DNA of 64,000 bases from Methylophilaceae bacterium (GTDB lineage: Bacteria; Pseudomonadota; Gammaproteobacteria; Burkholderiales; Methylophilaceae): the NCBI GenBank assembly GCA_028823485.1, contig JAPKBG010000008.1:1-64000 (forward strand), written 5' to 3'. The first letter of the stretch is position 1. Each line of letters opens with the position of its first letter. The translations under genes and the position numbers were made by a program. The notes under the pieces were generated by a model. That model saw nothing but the letters and a program-made list of their open reading frames with translations, did no database searches and was not told where the DNA came from. Shown here one piece after another: positions 1 through 11,534 of this stretch.

Positions 1-1092
1 GCCTGTGGCATCTTTACATACTAATGCTAATAAACATGGGTAACCTATCCAATGTAAGGCATCTGTTAAGCCATGTTTCTGTACAATTTTTTCAACTTTC
101 TGCTTTAAAACGGCGCCATTTTTCCAGTTAATATTAATCATATCGTTTTTTTTGAATTCGTCGATAGTATTAATCATCGCTGCTAACCCAGTAGTCTCCG
201 CACCGTGGGTGCTAGAAATTAAAAAGAGCTTATCTTCGCCTTCATTTCTAATACCGCCAAGCTCCATCACATCAGCGCGCCCTGTTAGTGCACAAGCAGA
301 AAAGCCATTAGCAATACCTTTACCCCAAGTAGATATATCTGGCTTCACGCCAAAGTAATGTTGTGCGCCTTTAAGGCTCCACTTAAACCCAGAAATCATT
401 TCATCCAATATAAGTAAAACACCTCGTTCTTTACAAAGCGCAGCTACCTTATGTAGAAACTCATCTTTAGGTGGGTCAAATTTAACAGGTTCTAATATTA
501 AACAGGCAATATCATGACCTTTATCAGCCAATAGCGCCTCAACTGACTCGATGTTGTTATAACTAAATAATGCGGTCATATCGCGTGTTTTGGCAGGAAT
601 ACCTTTATCACAAGGCGTGGTAACAATAAACCAATCATCAAAACTAAAAAAGTTATGTTCGCGACAGATTGCTACGCGGTTCTTACCTGTAAAAGCACGC
701 GCCAACTTAACCGCAGCAGTAGTAACTGTTGAGCCATTCTTAGCAAACTTAACCATGTCGCCAGACTCGACCGTCTCTAAAAATAGTTTAGCAGCTTGCA
801 ACTCAATATGCGCCGGCCTTTGGAAGTTTGTCCCCTGAAATGCGGCATCAGCAACAGCCTGTGCGACAGGTTCGTAGCCATGCCCGATACAAACCGATGT
901 AAGCCCCATACTACAATCGAGGAACTGATTGCCATCTAAATCCCATATATAAGCACCTTTGCCATGTGTAATTGCTGCAGGAGCATTGTATGGAAACTGG
1001 TCATCACCTTTAGAGTAAGTATGAGCTCCTCCTGGGATAAAGTTATGCACCTCGTTCGAGAACTCACGTGACTTAGTAAAATTATCAATCAT
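1..1092 (-). CDS. Class III aminotransferase, glutamate-1-semialdehyde aminomutase-like, partial at left edge
   Basis: The frame stays open from ATG at 1092 to the window edge (364 codons), so the C-terminus is missing. It reads as a fold-type I PLP enzyme of the class III aminotransferase / glutamate-1-semialdehyde aminomutase group. Visible marks are GGAHTYSKG near residue 21, the LILDE pair (Asp230-Glu231) and the PLP-lysine motif TWGKGIANG (Lys258). Lying at the distal end of a sugar gene cluster, behind the NeuB-like and cytidylyltransferase genes, it more likely aminates a sugar than makes haem precursors; that is inference from context. About 45 bases separate it from the preceding gene. 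Family assignment is firm, substrate unknown. Confidence 0.85.
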   Translation of the reverse strand, partial: MIDNFTKSREFSNEVHNFIPGGAHTYSKGDDQFPYNAPAAITHGKGAYIWDLDGNQFLDCSMGLTSVCIGHGYEPVAQAVADAAFQGTNFQRPAHIELQAAKLFLETVESGDMVKFAKNGSTVTTAAVKLARAFTGKNRVAICREHNFFSFDDWFIVTTPCDKGIPAKTRDMTALFSYNNIESVEALLADKGHDIACLILEPVKFDPPKDEFLHKVAALCKERGVLLILDEMISGFKWSLKGAQHYFGVKPDISTWGKGIANGFSACALTGRADVMELGGIRNEGEDKLFLISSTHGAETTGLAAMINTIDEFKKNDMININWKNGAVLKQKVEKIVQKHGLTDALHWIGYPCLLALVCKDATG

Positions 1093-1137
1093 TGCTATGC
1101 TGCTTTCAAAAATATTTAAAGAATATTATTGTACTCG

Positions 1138-1896
1138 TCATAAATACATCGTCGAGTAGCCTTCTACCGCAAAAGGGGCAGTTAGCTCGATGAGTTTTTG
1201 GTTTTTATCTAGAAATTTTACAATTTCTAATACAGACATTCTAGGTGCCGATGCTTTAAATTTTTCATAAACCGCTCTACAAACAACTAAATCTTCTGGG
1301 TTATCCACTGTTAACCTAAGGTCTTTGCGAATAAGTACTTGAGGTGGTCGAGCTTTAATTACTTTAAAGTCTGAAACGTTCTCACGAATGTAAAGTGTGC
1401 AAAGTTCAGACCTATGTTTGCTTTCACCATGGGTATGAGACTTTTCTAGCGCATCCAAAGTAATAATTTCAAAACCACAACCATCGACAATATCCTCCAT
1501 AAATGTTGCATCTGCCACCTCAGAGATATGCTGACTCCATAAATCATTTACAGCTTCATAGTATAAGAATGGAGACTCGCTAGTTGTACGAAAAACATCA
1601 GTAGCCTCAGCTAATTGGCCGCATTGAATCAAACGAGACAAAACATCTCCTTCATCCCCTACAATGTAACGAATATTCTTTTCTTCTGCTATCTGCTTAA
1701 ATATTTCATTCTCAACACCTTCTGATATACCTAGTACAACTTCATCAACAACATCAATTGATTGCAAACAGTCGACAATGTTATCTATAATCTTTATACC
1801 TGTACTTACATCAAGGTTCTGCATAGGCTTACCATAAAGCCGTGAACCTTGGTTACGACATGCTAATGCTGCTACAAGACGCCTTTTCATAATCAT
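1138..1896 (-). CDS. SpsF/NeuA-like cytidylyltransferase family protein
   Basis: A 252-residue protein with the nucleotidyltransferase signature ACRNQGSRLYGKPM at residues 12-25, as in SpsF, PseF and CMP-sialate synthetases. Such enzymes activate an acidic sugar with CTP to give a CMP-sugar. The start ATG overlaps the stop of the NeuB-like gene by 4 nt (ATGA), so the two are translationally coupled. This fits a synthase/activator pair making and activating one nonulosonic acid. The C-terminal half diverges from textbook CMP-NeuAc synthetases, so sugar specificity cannot be read. An in-frame ATG two codons later could also be the start. Confidence 0.75.
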   Translation of the reverse strand: MIMKRRLVAALACRNQGSRLYGKPMQNLDVSTGIKIIDNIVDCLQSIDVVDEVVLGISEGVENEIFKQIAEEKNIRYIVGDEGDVLSRLIQCGQLAEATDVFRTTSESPFLYYEAVNDLWSQHISEVADATFMEDIVDGCGFEIITLDALEKSHTHGESKHRSELCTLYIRENVSDFKVIKARPPQVLIRKDLRLTVDNPEDLVVCRAVYEKFKASAPRMSVLEIVKFLDKNQKLIELTAPFAVEGYSTMYL

Positions 1897-2900
1897 CCAA
1901 TACTAGAATTAGTGATTGGCATATTGGTTTCAACACTACTTTTAAGCACTTTTCCATATATCTGATCTAAGTCAGTTACCGCATTCTGAGAAGAGGTTCT
2001 CTTAAGCAGTACATCTGTTGCTTGCATTTTATCTCCAGACTTGAGTGTACGCGCTGCTACCACATGCCTACGAATCATATCCCGATAATCATATTCTGAT
2101 TGGCTCATGCCGAAATCTTCTTTCTCAGTCGTCGAGCCTACTGCTGAGGCGCATGTCCTGATAACTTGGCTAAACTCAAAGAATTCATCTGGGTTTAAAG
2201 CAGCTTCATGATCTTCAAGCTTCATCACTTTACCAAGAGTGATGTGCTTCTCTAGAACAACAGCGCCAGCACCTAATGCTGCAGCACCTAAAGCAAATTT
2301 TAATGGACTGTCTGGATCAGCATGATCTGCAAAACCTATTTTGGTATTAGGGTAAATCTTTACATATTTTTCTTTAAAAAGTGATACACGCGATATTTGA
2401 TTAGTTTCGTCGGGCGTTGGATAACCTTGGAAACCAAGCAACAGCACTACACTCTTGTTCGCAAGTATTTCTAATGCCTGCTCTATTTCATCAGTAAAAG
2501 CGCCTCCGGCACCAAGTAGCACTGTATCAACTTGGCTTGCTGCTACCGCTTTCAGCAACCCCACATTAGCAATATCTGTTCCGTGCAACTTAACTGCACC
2601 TACTTTAAGCTTTTCTGCTAGTGCCAAACTACGCGAACCAAAAATATCTAGATGAAGTTCTATTTTTTGTTCTTGGGCATATGAAGCTAAGTCTTCCCAT
2701 ATATCGTCAGCCATTTCTAGTGACTTAAAAAGGTCATAATATTGATAATCGGGTGTCGCCAACTCATCAGCATATACAAGCTGATATTTTGCCGCATTGG
2801 CTCCTCCTGCAGCTGCTGCACTTAATAACTGCCGTGCTAGCTCAGGCTTTCCTTCATACCCTTGCGCAATCTCTGCAATAATACTTATCTGTTGATTCAA
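1893..2900 (-). CDS. NeuB/PseI/SpsE family nonulosonic acid synthase
   Basis: A 335-residue protein beginning with the NeuB-family motif IIAEIAQGYEG, followed by a TIM-barrel region containing KYQLVYADEL and the loop KIGFADHADPDSP near residue 190, then LEKHITLG. The C-terminal 60 residues (VVAARTLKSGD...) form a SAF antifreeze-like domain. The family condenses phosphoenolpyruvate with a 6-carbon amino sugar to give a 9-carbon nonulosonic acid. It lies 24 bases behind the aldo/keto reductase gene and overlaps the cytidylyltransferase gene. Domain architecture is complete for the family. Whether the product is pseudaminic acid or another member cannot be told from sequence. Confidence 0.85.
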   Translation of the reverse strand: MNQQISIIAEIAQGYEGKPELARQLLSAAAAGGANAAKYQLVYADELATPDYQYYDLFKSLEMADDIWEDLASYAQEQKIELHLDIFGSRSLALAEKLKVGAVKLHGTDIANVGLLKAVAASQVDTVLLGAGGAFTDEIEQALEILANKSVVLLLGFQGYPTPDETNQISRVSLFKEKYVKIYPNTKIGFADHADPDSPLKFALGAAALGAGAVVLEKHITLGKVMKLEDHEAALNPDEFFEFSQVIRTCASAVGSTTEKEDFGMSQSEYDYRDMIRRHVVAARTLKSGDKMQATDVLLKRTSSQNAVTDLDQIYGKVLKSSVETNMPITNSSIG

Positions 2901-2924
2901 AGTAAGTCTCCTAAAATGACTATT

Positions 2925-3802
2925 TTATAATTTCCAATTTGATGGGTTTAATATCAACGCATTGTCACAAGCATATTCACTAAAGTCTAACTGTATATCT
3001 GCTAGTGAGCGCCATGAGCCAGTAAGCTCTTCTAGTTCAGGCAAAGAAGATACGCCTAAAATAATATGATCGATTGCTACACAAGACTTTGCAAAACTTA
3101 AGGCTCCTTGCACTTTTGTCATCTTGTTTTGTGTCAAAAAGTCATGGTATTTAGTTAGGAGTTCTCTTACAGTCTCAAAGTGCTTTGGCAAATCATTTAC
3201 TTCCATCAACAAAATGCCTTGTAAAAAAACAGATCTAGCATGTACTTCAACACCTAAACTTTTAAGCATATTTAGCTTTCCATTAGCCAATAACCTTTGG
3301 TCTAAAACATTAACCGGCAGTTGTACAATATCAATTGTAAAGCGCTCTAATATTTGATCTATTTGTTGCTCGTTATAAACTGAAACGCCTATTTTTTCAA
3401 CTAATCCGGCATCTTTCAACATTAGCATGGCATTCATTAAGCGCTCACCACCATCAGCTAATAAATCATCAGCATGATGAATTAATAATGCATATAAAGC
3501 AGTCTGCTTTGTTTTATTTAACGACTCGTAAAACCGGTCAGTTAATGTTGTTGCATCAACGCTTTCGATTTTCAACTTATTAAAATGAGGTGTTTTAGTT
3601 ACAATTTTAAACGGATGATCTGCCACCAAGGCAGCCCCTAAAATATCTTCACTATTGCCATACAAGGCGGCAGTATCCAACACTTGAATATTCTTATCAG
3701 AGGCTAAATTCAATATACTGCTCACAGCATCAGAGCTAGGAATGCCATTTTGATTAGATACGCCATAATCCAAACCGAACTGTACTGTACCCAAGCCTAT
3801 AT

Positions 3803-3806
<4 letters not shown>
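2925..3806 (-). CDS. Aldo/keto reductase family protein in sugar cluster
   Basis: A 293-residue protein with the aldo/keto reductase pattern: GLGTVQFGLDYG at the N-terminus, catalytic Asp and Tyr in DTAALYGNSEDILG (residues 44-57), the Lys in IVTKTPHF, and the His in LLIHHADD. The C-terminal region ends in an ILGVSSLPELEE cofactor-binding segment. The family performs NAD(P)H-dependent carbonyl reduction. It overlaps pseC by 4 nt and precedes the NeuB-like gene, so it probably acts on a sugar intermediate. An aldo/keto reductase is not part of the textbook PseB-C-H-G-I-F route. The role is inferred from context only. Confidence 0.85.
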
Positions 3807-5979
<2,173 letters not shown>

Positions 5980-6903
5980 TTAACTCTCCATAATTGCATT
6001 TTTAACTTCTTCATGCTGACCATTCTCAAATTGAAGCTTTAGCTGATCCAACTGATTTGAAACTGAAATGGCACCCACACTTAACTTTTGTTTTAATTTA
6101 TCATTACTTAAAGACATATCATTGGGCCTTGGTGCTAGTAATTCCAATGAAGAAACCGACCCTTTGGTAATTAAATTACTAGGCAACCCAAACTTTTCAC
6201 AAAGCAACATACCAAATGTATATTTAGACATTCTCTCATCTGATGAAATGTTAAATACGCCGTTAGCATTCAATGCTAACAATTGGTGTACATATGTTGC
6301 TAATGTATCAATTAAAATCGGGGTGTAGTAAACATCATCAAAAAGCGTAATTGCTTTACCGTTGTTAATATTGTTATATATCCAATCACTAAAAGACAGC
6401 CGGAACTGATGTCCCCACCCAAAAAAATTAGTTCTAACGACTAAGGCCTCAGGGTTTAATGCGCGTACTACCAGCTCTCCCTTGAGTTTTGATGCGGCAT
6501 AAAGATTAATAGTTTGTGTAACATCACTCTCTTTAACATAAGCAACATCCCCAGAAAATAAATGATCTGTTGATATATGCACCATTTTAACATTAGCTTT
6601 TACACAAGCCGATGCTACATTTTTCGCCAGCTCATAATTCACATGGCTGGCTAACTCTGGCTCCTGTTCACACGCATCCACATTCGTAAACCCAGCCGTA
6701 TGTATAACAATATCTGGAGAGGTTTCATTTAACACCTTAAGAATACTCTCTTCAGAATCTAAACTCATAAATACAGATTTCACCTTGTCTAATCGCGCAT
6801 TTCTTTCGTGTAAAGCCAATATAACTTCAAAAGTATCACGTGCAAAACAAGCCCAATTTAAAGCCAACAGCCCACTACCACCTGTAATAAGAATCTTAAG
6901 CAT
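5980..6903 (-). CDS. RmlD-like SDR sugar reductase
   Basis: A 307-residue SDR protein resembling dTDP-4-dehydrorhamnose reductase (RmlD). It has ILITGGSGLLALNW at the N-terminus, a VIHTAGFTNVDACE segment characteristic of RmlD (residues 71-84), HISTDHLFSGD, and Tyr-x3-Lys in YAASKLKGE. The glycine motif GGSGLL is slightly looser than usual. No rmlABC genes are visible, so the substrate need not be a dTDP sugar; reduction of a nucleotide-linked keto sugar in this pathway is equally plausible. It abuts pseB and lies 47 bases behind the mannose-1-phosphate guanylyltransferase gene. Confidence 0.75.
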   Translation of the reverse strand: MLKILITGGSGLLALNWACFARDTFEVILALHERNARLDKVKSVFMSLDSEESILKVLNETSPDIVIHTAGFTNVDACEQEPELASHVNYELAKNVASACVKANVKMVHISTDHLFSGDVAYVKESDVTQTINLYAASKLKGELVVRALNPEALVVRTNFFGWGHQFRLSFSDWIYNNINNGKAITLFDDVYYTPILIDTLATYVHQLLALNANGVFNISSDERMSKYTFGMLLCEKFGLPSNLITKGSVSSLELLAPRPNDMSLSNDKLKQKLSVGAISVSNQLDQLKLQFENGQHEEVKNAIMES

Positions 6904-6950
6904 TTATTGATTCACTTAAAAATATTAAGCGTTAAGTTTTTTATTTTCAT

Positions 6951-8003
6951 TTACTTACTGCCCACTTTATATTTTTCCACTTGTGCCACCAATGACTTGA
7001 TCCCCTCAGTCTTACTTCGGTCACAAACCAAAGTGGCGCCATCAGTTTGTATTACGACGATGTGATCGAGTCCTGCAGTAGCCAAAACCGAAGACTCACT
7101 CCACAAGAGGCTATTCGTCGTATCTTGTGCAAACACCTTGCCATGCATCACATTATTGTCTACATCTTTATCGTGTTTTTGATAAATGGAGTCCCAGCTA
7201 CCTAAGTCACTCCAAGCCATATCAACTGGCATTACTGCGATTTTCTTGGCTTTTTCAGCCAATCCAACATCCATGGATATATTCGTGAAGTTTGCATAGG
7301 TTTCAGCAAAGCTTTCCACTGTCATTGCGCTTAATTGTTGTGCCATTTCTGGCTGATGTTGCTCAAACATTTGCATAAATGTACTGGCTTTGAATACAAA
7401 CATACCGCTATTCCATAAATAACCATCGGCTATATATTGTTTCGCGATTTCAACTGCTGGCTTTTCTACAAATTGTGCCACTTCAAACACAGGCTTATTG
7501 CCACCGGTGATTTGTTTACTAGGCTTGATATAACCGTAGCCAGTTGCAGGTGAATCAGGCTCAATTCCTAACAAAACTAAATAATCATCTGTTGCTATTT
7601 TTTCTGCCGTTTCCCACGCCTCTATAAAGGCCGCTTCATTATCAATGGCATGATCTGAGGCAAATACACCAATAATGGCATTTTTGTCTTTGGCTTGAAT
7701 CTGACTTACTGCCCAAGCAATGGCTGGCAAGGTATTTCTCGCACAAGGCTCTGCTAACACGTTAGTAACTGCACTAGGTGCGACTTCGGCCAGCTGACCT
7801 TTTACTTCAAACTTATGATCTTCATGCGTGACGGTATATAGATTTTCAGCTGGCACATGTGCTAACAACCGTGCTGCCGTTTGTTGCAATAGTGTTTCTT
7901 TACCATTTAAGGCTAATAGCTGTTTGGGACGCAAAGTGCGGGATAGTGGCCACAAACGTGTGCCAGAACCACCGCATAGGATAAGTGCATAATAATTACT
8001 CAC
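6951..8003 (-). CDS. manC: Mannose-1-phosphate guanylyltransferase, short form without isomerase domain
   Basis: A 350-residue sugar nucleotidyltransferase with the pyrophosphorylase signature GGSGTRLWPLSR at residues 11-22, the lysine in RPKQLL, and FVEKP later on. It makes GDP-mannose from mannose 1-phosphate and GTP. It ends shortly after the left-handed helix region and lacks the C-terminal cupin isomerase domain found in long (about 470-residue) ManC/AlgA proteins, so it is monofunctional. Its start overlaps the stop of the MarR-type regulator gene by 4 nt. GDP-mannose presumably feeds the polysaccharide made by this locus. Confidence 0.88.
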   Translation of the reverse strand: MSNYYALILCGGSGTRLWPLSRTLRPKQLLALNGKETLLQQTAARLLAHVPAENLYTVTHEDHKFEVKGQLAEVAPSAVTNVLAEPCARNTLPAIAWAVSQIQAKDKNAIIGVFASDHAIDNEAAFIEAWETAEKIATDDYLVLLGIEPDSPATGYGYIKPSKQITGGNKPVFEVAQFVEKPAVEIAKQYIADGYLWNSGMFVFKASTFMQMFEQHQPEMAQQLSAMTVESFAETYANFTNISMDVGLAEKAKKIAVMPVDMAWSDLGSWDSIYQKHDKDVDNNVMHGKVFAQDTTNSLLWSESSVLATAGLDHIVVIQTDGATLVCDRSKTEGIKSLVAQVEKYKVGSK

Positions 8004-8347
8004 GAGTGACTGACCTCAGCATCGGCAATGCCTTTTGCTTCTGAGCGCAGTATTTCAATCTCAGCTTCTAAGCTTTCATATTCAGCTAGCTTCGCTTTCA
8101 AAAAGCGTTCGGTAATCGCTGACTTTTCTTTTACGCCTGTTGGTGTGAGTAGATACATATAGGCTAATTTATTTTTGTTATTACGGAAGTTGGTGGCTTT
8201 GAGCAAACCAACCTCAATCAGTGCTTTTAAGCAGTAATTAGTACGGCCTAAGCTCACGCCTAATTCACACGCCAGAGTGCGCTGACTAATCTCAGGATTT
8301 GTTTCTAGCGCTTTCAAGATTTTGTAGCGGTACTCGTCAGTAAGCAT
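8000..8347 (-). CDS. MarR-family EPS-associated winged-helix regulator
   Basis: A 115-residue protein. The first 70 residues form a winged helix-turn-helix: YRYKILKALETNPEIS, then RTLACELGVSLGRTNYCLKAL as the recognition unit. A charged helix (about residues 80-108) follows and probably dimerises. It matches the small MarR-type regulators that accompany exopolysaccharide clusters in proteobacteria. The overlap with manC (ATGA) and position at the head of the sugar cluster suggest autogenous or local control of capsule genes; this is inference. No operator could be identified in the 81 bases before it. Confidence 0.8.
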   Translation of the reverse strand: MLTDEYRYKILKALETNPEISQRTLACELGVSLGRTNYCLKALIEVGLLKATNFRNNKNKLAYMYLLTPTGVKEKSAITERFLKAKLAEYESLEAEIEILRSEAKGIADAEVSHS

Positions 8348-8428
8348 GCTAAATAATATTTACCGTTCAATGGATGAACAGAGTTTATCAACAAGCACCC
8401 CTTTAGTGCAAGCTTTTTAAGCCATTTC

Positions 8429-8839
8429 TTATAAGCCATCATAACCTTTGATACCCGTAAACTTGGCAATGTCGCGTAATTGCCGCTTAGTTGGGCGCCC
8501 TGCGCCACGTTCTCTCAGCGCATGTTCGGCGACATTCGTGGCTTTTAGATTTTCGCGTTTAGTTTTACTTTCTTTGGTTTCTTTGTACAGCATTGCGGCT
8601 TCTGGTGCGCTGCGCCTGGCATTTGATAAGCCTGTGACTCCTATCACTATTTCATGCTCTTTATTGGTGATTTGAATCGTCATGCCGAGCTGTACTTCTT
8701 TGGCGCTTTTGGCACGGTCTCCATTCACACGCACTTTGCCGCCACTCACCGCGTCTGCAGCGATGCTGCGTGTTTTATAAAACCGTGCCGCCCAAAGCCA
8801 TTTATCTAAGCGACACTTTTCATCTCGGGTTTGTGTCAT
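8429..8839 (-). CDS. hslR: Ribosome-associated heat shock protein Hsp15 (S4 domain)
   Basis: A 136-residue basic protein. The S4 RNA-binding domain occupies about residues 9-70 (CRLDKWLWAARFYKTRS, then GGKVRVNG), with a lysine/arginine-rich tail ending GRPTKRQLRDI. In E. coli, Hsp15 binds free 50S subunits carrying stalled nascent chains and helps recycle them. Length and domain match Hsp15. It lies 42 bases behind the LonH-type protease gene on the same strand, so the two may be cotranscribed as a quality-control pair. A separate reading frame overlapping its 3' end is not credible. Confidence 0.88.
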   Translation of the reverse strand: MTQTRDEKCRLDKWLWAARFYKTRSIAADAVSGGKVRVNGDRAKSAKEVQLGMTIQITNKEHEIVIGVTGLSNARRSAPEAAMLYKETKESKTKRENLKATNVAEHALRERGAGRPTKRQLRDIAKFTGIKGYDGL

Positions 8840-8881
8840 ATATTAAGTCGCAGCCATTTCTTTAAATCACTGCCCTATTGG

Positions 8882-11026
8882 TTAATCGTTTTTTCTTTTT
8901 GATTGGTTATTTTCCAGGGTCTTGCGGTATTCGGCCAACACCGCCTGCGCATGGCCCATGACCGTATTTGCTTCATAACTTCCACTTGCGTCTTTTTCGC
9001 CCGCTGCCACGTTAACCAAAAGCTCTATGCCTTCCAGCACATGGTCAATGGTGATGATTTTGAACTTGCCCTCTTTCACGGCTTGCACCACTTCATCATC
9101 TAATAACAAATGCCGTTGGTTACGTTTAGGGATAATCACACCTTGCTTGCCATCTAAGCCTAGCGCTTTACAGACGCGGAAATAACCTTCGATCTTCTCA
9201 TTCACACCACCAATTGGCATGACTTCACCAAATTGGTTCAAAGCACCAGTAATTGCCATACCTTGCTGAATCGGTAAATTAGCCATTGCAGACAACAGCG
9301 CAAATAGCTCTGCACATGAAGCAGAATCACCTTCTACGCCGTTATATTCCTGCTCGAACACCAATGATGCATTGAGGCTTAATGGTGCCAAATGCGAGAA
9401 GCTAGCACTGAGCCAATTCTGCAAGATAAAGATGCCTTTATCATGGTTAGGGCCACTCATATTCACTTCGCGGTCGATGTTAATTAAGCCTTTTCGGCCT
9501 GGATAACAACGCGCGGTAATGCGAATAGGCGAGCCAAAGCTGGCATCGCCAAGCTCAATATGCGTTAAGCCATTCACCTGCCCGACGACTTCACCATGTA
9601 CTTGAATCAGTAATTCATTGTCAATAATCGATTCACGAATTTGCGTTTCAAAGTATTGATGTCTGTGGTTCCGTGCACTAATCGCCGCTTGCACATGATT
9701 CTGCGTTACTACATCAGCATCACCTGCATATGAAGCACTTTCCAGCATGAGGCGCTCTAAAAAAGCAAAGTTGGTGCTAATGCGAGCTTGGTCCTCCTCC
9801 AGGCGCTGCAACGCGCCTATTAGCGTCTCCACGGCCTTTGCATCAAAGTGCGCACAACCATGTTGTTCGCATTTCTGAGCAACAAATCCAGCAACTGCGG
9901 CATAGTTTTCTGCATTGGCATTAATACTGTCGGCAAACTCGACTTTAATCGGAAAGTAATCGAAAAAATCAGGATTCTCATCGAGCAAGCTATAAAAGTC
10001 TTCGCGCATCGCAATCAGTACGATTTTGACTCGTAGCGGAATTAAAGTATTAGCCAACACATAGCCTGCGCTTGCCCCACTACCCACGGCGTCTTCAAAT
10101 TGCAACGTGCCATTACGCAAAAATCGGTATAGCTTCTCGATCATCTGCTCGCCATTTTGCTCATCATTTAGGATGTCGCGCAATTGCACTAACAACATAC
10201 CGCCGTCAGCTTGGTGTAGCTTGCCTGCTCTCAGCCGCATAAACTCATGCGTTTGCTCAGCGCTCGTCTCTAAGCTGCCAAACAATGATTGATAGCTAGG
10301 ATCGTTATCGTAAACAACTGGCTGCATTAAGCCTGCATCAGCATCGGCTTGATGGTTAACCAAGATATTCACCTTAAAGCGGTTAAGAAACCCATCGCCC
10401 ATCAACGCTTCTAAAGCACCGTCCACCTCATTGTTGGCAGGCGCTGGATAGACTTTCACAAAGGTTGCAACGTCTCTCTTAACCGCGGCAATATATTGAT
10501 TAAGCTGATTATTTCCTTTTACCAACTTCTCCAGCTCTTTTGTTGCACTTTTCAGCCATGCTTCCGCTTTGGTCACCGCTTCATTTTTATCAGCAATCGC
10601 AACGAGTGTTGGCAACTCGGCCATAAAAGCACGTGCAAACACATCCATTTGCGTGGATAGCTCTGCGCCCATGCCAACGGGCAACTTAATTAGAAATGGT
10701 TGATTCACTTGATTAAAATGATACAAAGCCACCAAATCAGTTAACTGGGGGCCATTTTTCGTTGTCGCTTCTTTCGCGACCTGCTGCATCGCAGCTTTCA
10801 TCAGTGATGTGCGGCCACTGCCATGCTGACCAAGCACCAACATATTGAAACCTGCTTGGCGCATCTTTAAGCCAAACATCGCGGACTTTTTAGCATCGGC
10901 TTGTGCAATCCAGCCATGGTCATCAGATTGGTTATTAGTCGGATTGATTAAATCCAGTGTGGTTTTAAAAACCAAATCACCAGCTGGTATGCTGGCATTC
11001 AAGTCTTGTTCGTTGAGTATTTGCAT
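8882..11026 (-). CDS. LonH/YcbZ-type ATP-dependent protease
   Basis: A 714-residue AAA+ protease of the Lon-related group that includes E. coli YcbZ. The P-loop GQHGSGRTS (residues 66-74) has Arg where most Walker A motifs have Lys. The middle region is a LonB/H-like insertion, and the C-terminal third is a Lon S16 peptidase domain: the serine lies in EGDSASCAELFALLSA and the lysine in GGVNEKIEGYFRVC, the expected Ser-Lys dyad. It is cytosolic, with no signal peptide or membrane helix visible. The gene lies 21 bases behind moaE. Family is firm; substrates are unknown. Confidence 0.87.
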   Translation of the reverse strand: MQILNEQDLNASIPAGDLVFKTTLDLINPTNNQSDDHGWIAQADAKKSAMFGLKMRQAGFNMLVLGQHGSGRTSLMKAAMQQVAKEATTKNGPQLTDLVALYHFNQVNQPFLIKLPVGMGAELSTQMDVFARAFMAELPTLVAIADKNEAVTKAEAWLKSATKELEKLVKGNNQLNQYIAAVKRDVATFVKVYPAPANNEVDGALEALMGDGFLNRFKVNILVNHQADADAGLMQPVVYDNDPSYQSLFGSLETSAEQTHEFMRLRAGKLHQADGGMLLVQLRDILNDEQNGEQMIEKLYRFLRNGTLQFEDAVGSGASAGYVLANTLIPLRVKIVLIAMREDFYSLLDENPDFFDYFPIKVEFADSINANAENYAAVAGFVAQKCEQHGCAHFDAKAVETLIGALQRLEEDQARISTNFAFLERLMLESASYAGDADVVTQNHVQAAISARNHRHQYFETQIRESIIDNELLIQVHGEVVGQVNGLTHIELGDASFGSPIRITARCYPGRKGLINIDREVNMSGPNHDKGIFILQNWLSASFSHLAPLSLNASLVFEQEYNGVEGDSASCAELFALLSAMANLPIQQGMAITGALNQFGEVMPIGGVNEKIEGYFRVCKALGLDGKQGVIIPKRNQRHLLLDDEVVQAVKEGKFKIITIDHVLEGIELLVNVAAGEKDASGSYEANTVMGHAQAVLAEYRKTLENNQSKRKND

Positions 11027-11047
11027 ATTGAATTACATCGTTTTCTA

Positions 11048-11527
11048 TTATTTATCGCTAACTGGTTTATCTATTGCATTGGCCCAACGTCCTTGCGCAT
11101 CATCATCGCTGATTTTCGCTTCTACCCAACGCTCACCATCAGCTGTCGCTTCTTTTTTCCAAAATGGCGCTCGGGTCTTTAAATAATCCATGATGAATTC
11201 GCAGGCCTTAAAAGCTTCGCCTCGGTGTGCACTGGTGACGGCCACTAATACAATTTGATCTAAGGGCTGTAACTTACCAACACGATGAATAATCAAACTA
11301 TCGACTATATTCCAACGTGATTTTGCTTCCACTTCAATTGACTCAAGCGAACGTTCTGTCATGCAAGGATAGTGCTCTAATGTGAGCGTACTCACGACAT
11401 CGCCATCGTTCATATCGCGCACTTGGCCGACAAAATTCACCAGCGCGCCAATATCCTTGCTAGCCAAGCGCATAGCCGCTAATTCAGCACCCACATCAAA
11501 GTCTTCTGTTTGTACGCGTACGGTCAT
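11048..11527 (-). CDS. moaE: Molybdopterin synthase catalytic subunit MoaE
   Basis: A 159-residue protein with MoaE landmarks: GALVNFVGQVRD near residue 30, LEHYPCMTERSLESI, HRVGKL, VAVTSAHRGEAF and the active-site segment YLKTRAPFWKKE. It forms a heterotetramer with MoaD and inserts two sulfurs into precursor Z (cPMP) to make molybdopterin. It lies 7 bases behind moaD, the usual pairing. No other moa genes are visible here. Length agrees with the family. Confidence 0.93.
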   Translation of the reverse strand: MTVRVQTEDFDVGAELAAMRLASKDIGALVNFVGQVRDMNDGDVVSTLTLEHYPCMTERSLESIEVEAKSRWNIVDSLIIHRVGKLQPLDQIVLVAVTSAHRGEAFKACEFIMDYLKTRAPFWKKEATADGERWVEAKISDDDAQGRWANAIDKPVSDK

Positions 11528-11534
11528 GGTCTAT

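Noticed and set aside
8314-8508. A 64-codon minus-strand reading frame between hslR and the MarR-type gene
   Set aside because: It overlaps the 3' end of hslR and the start of the regulator gene, has no recognisable motif or ribosome site, and both overlapped genes are well supported.
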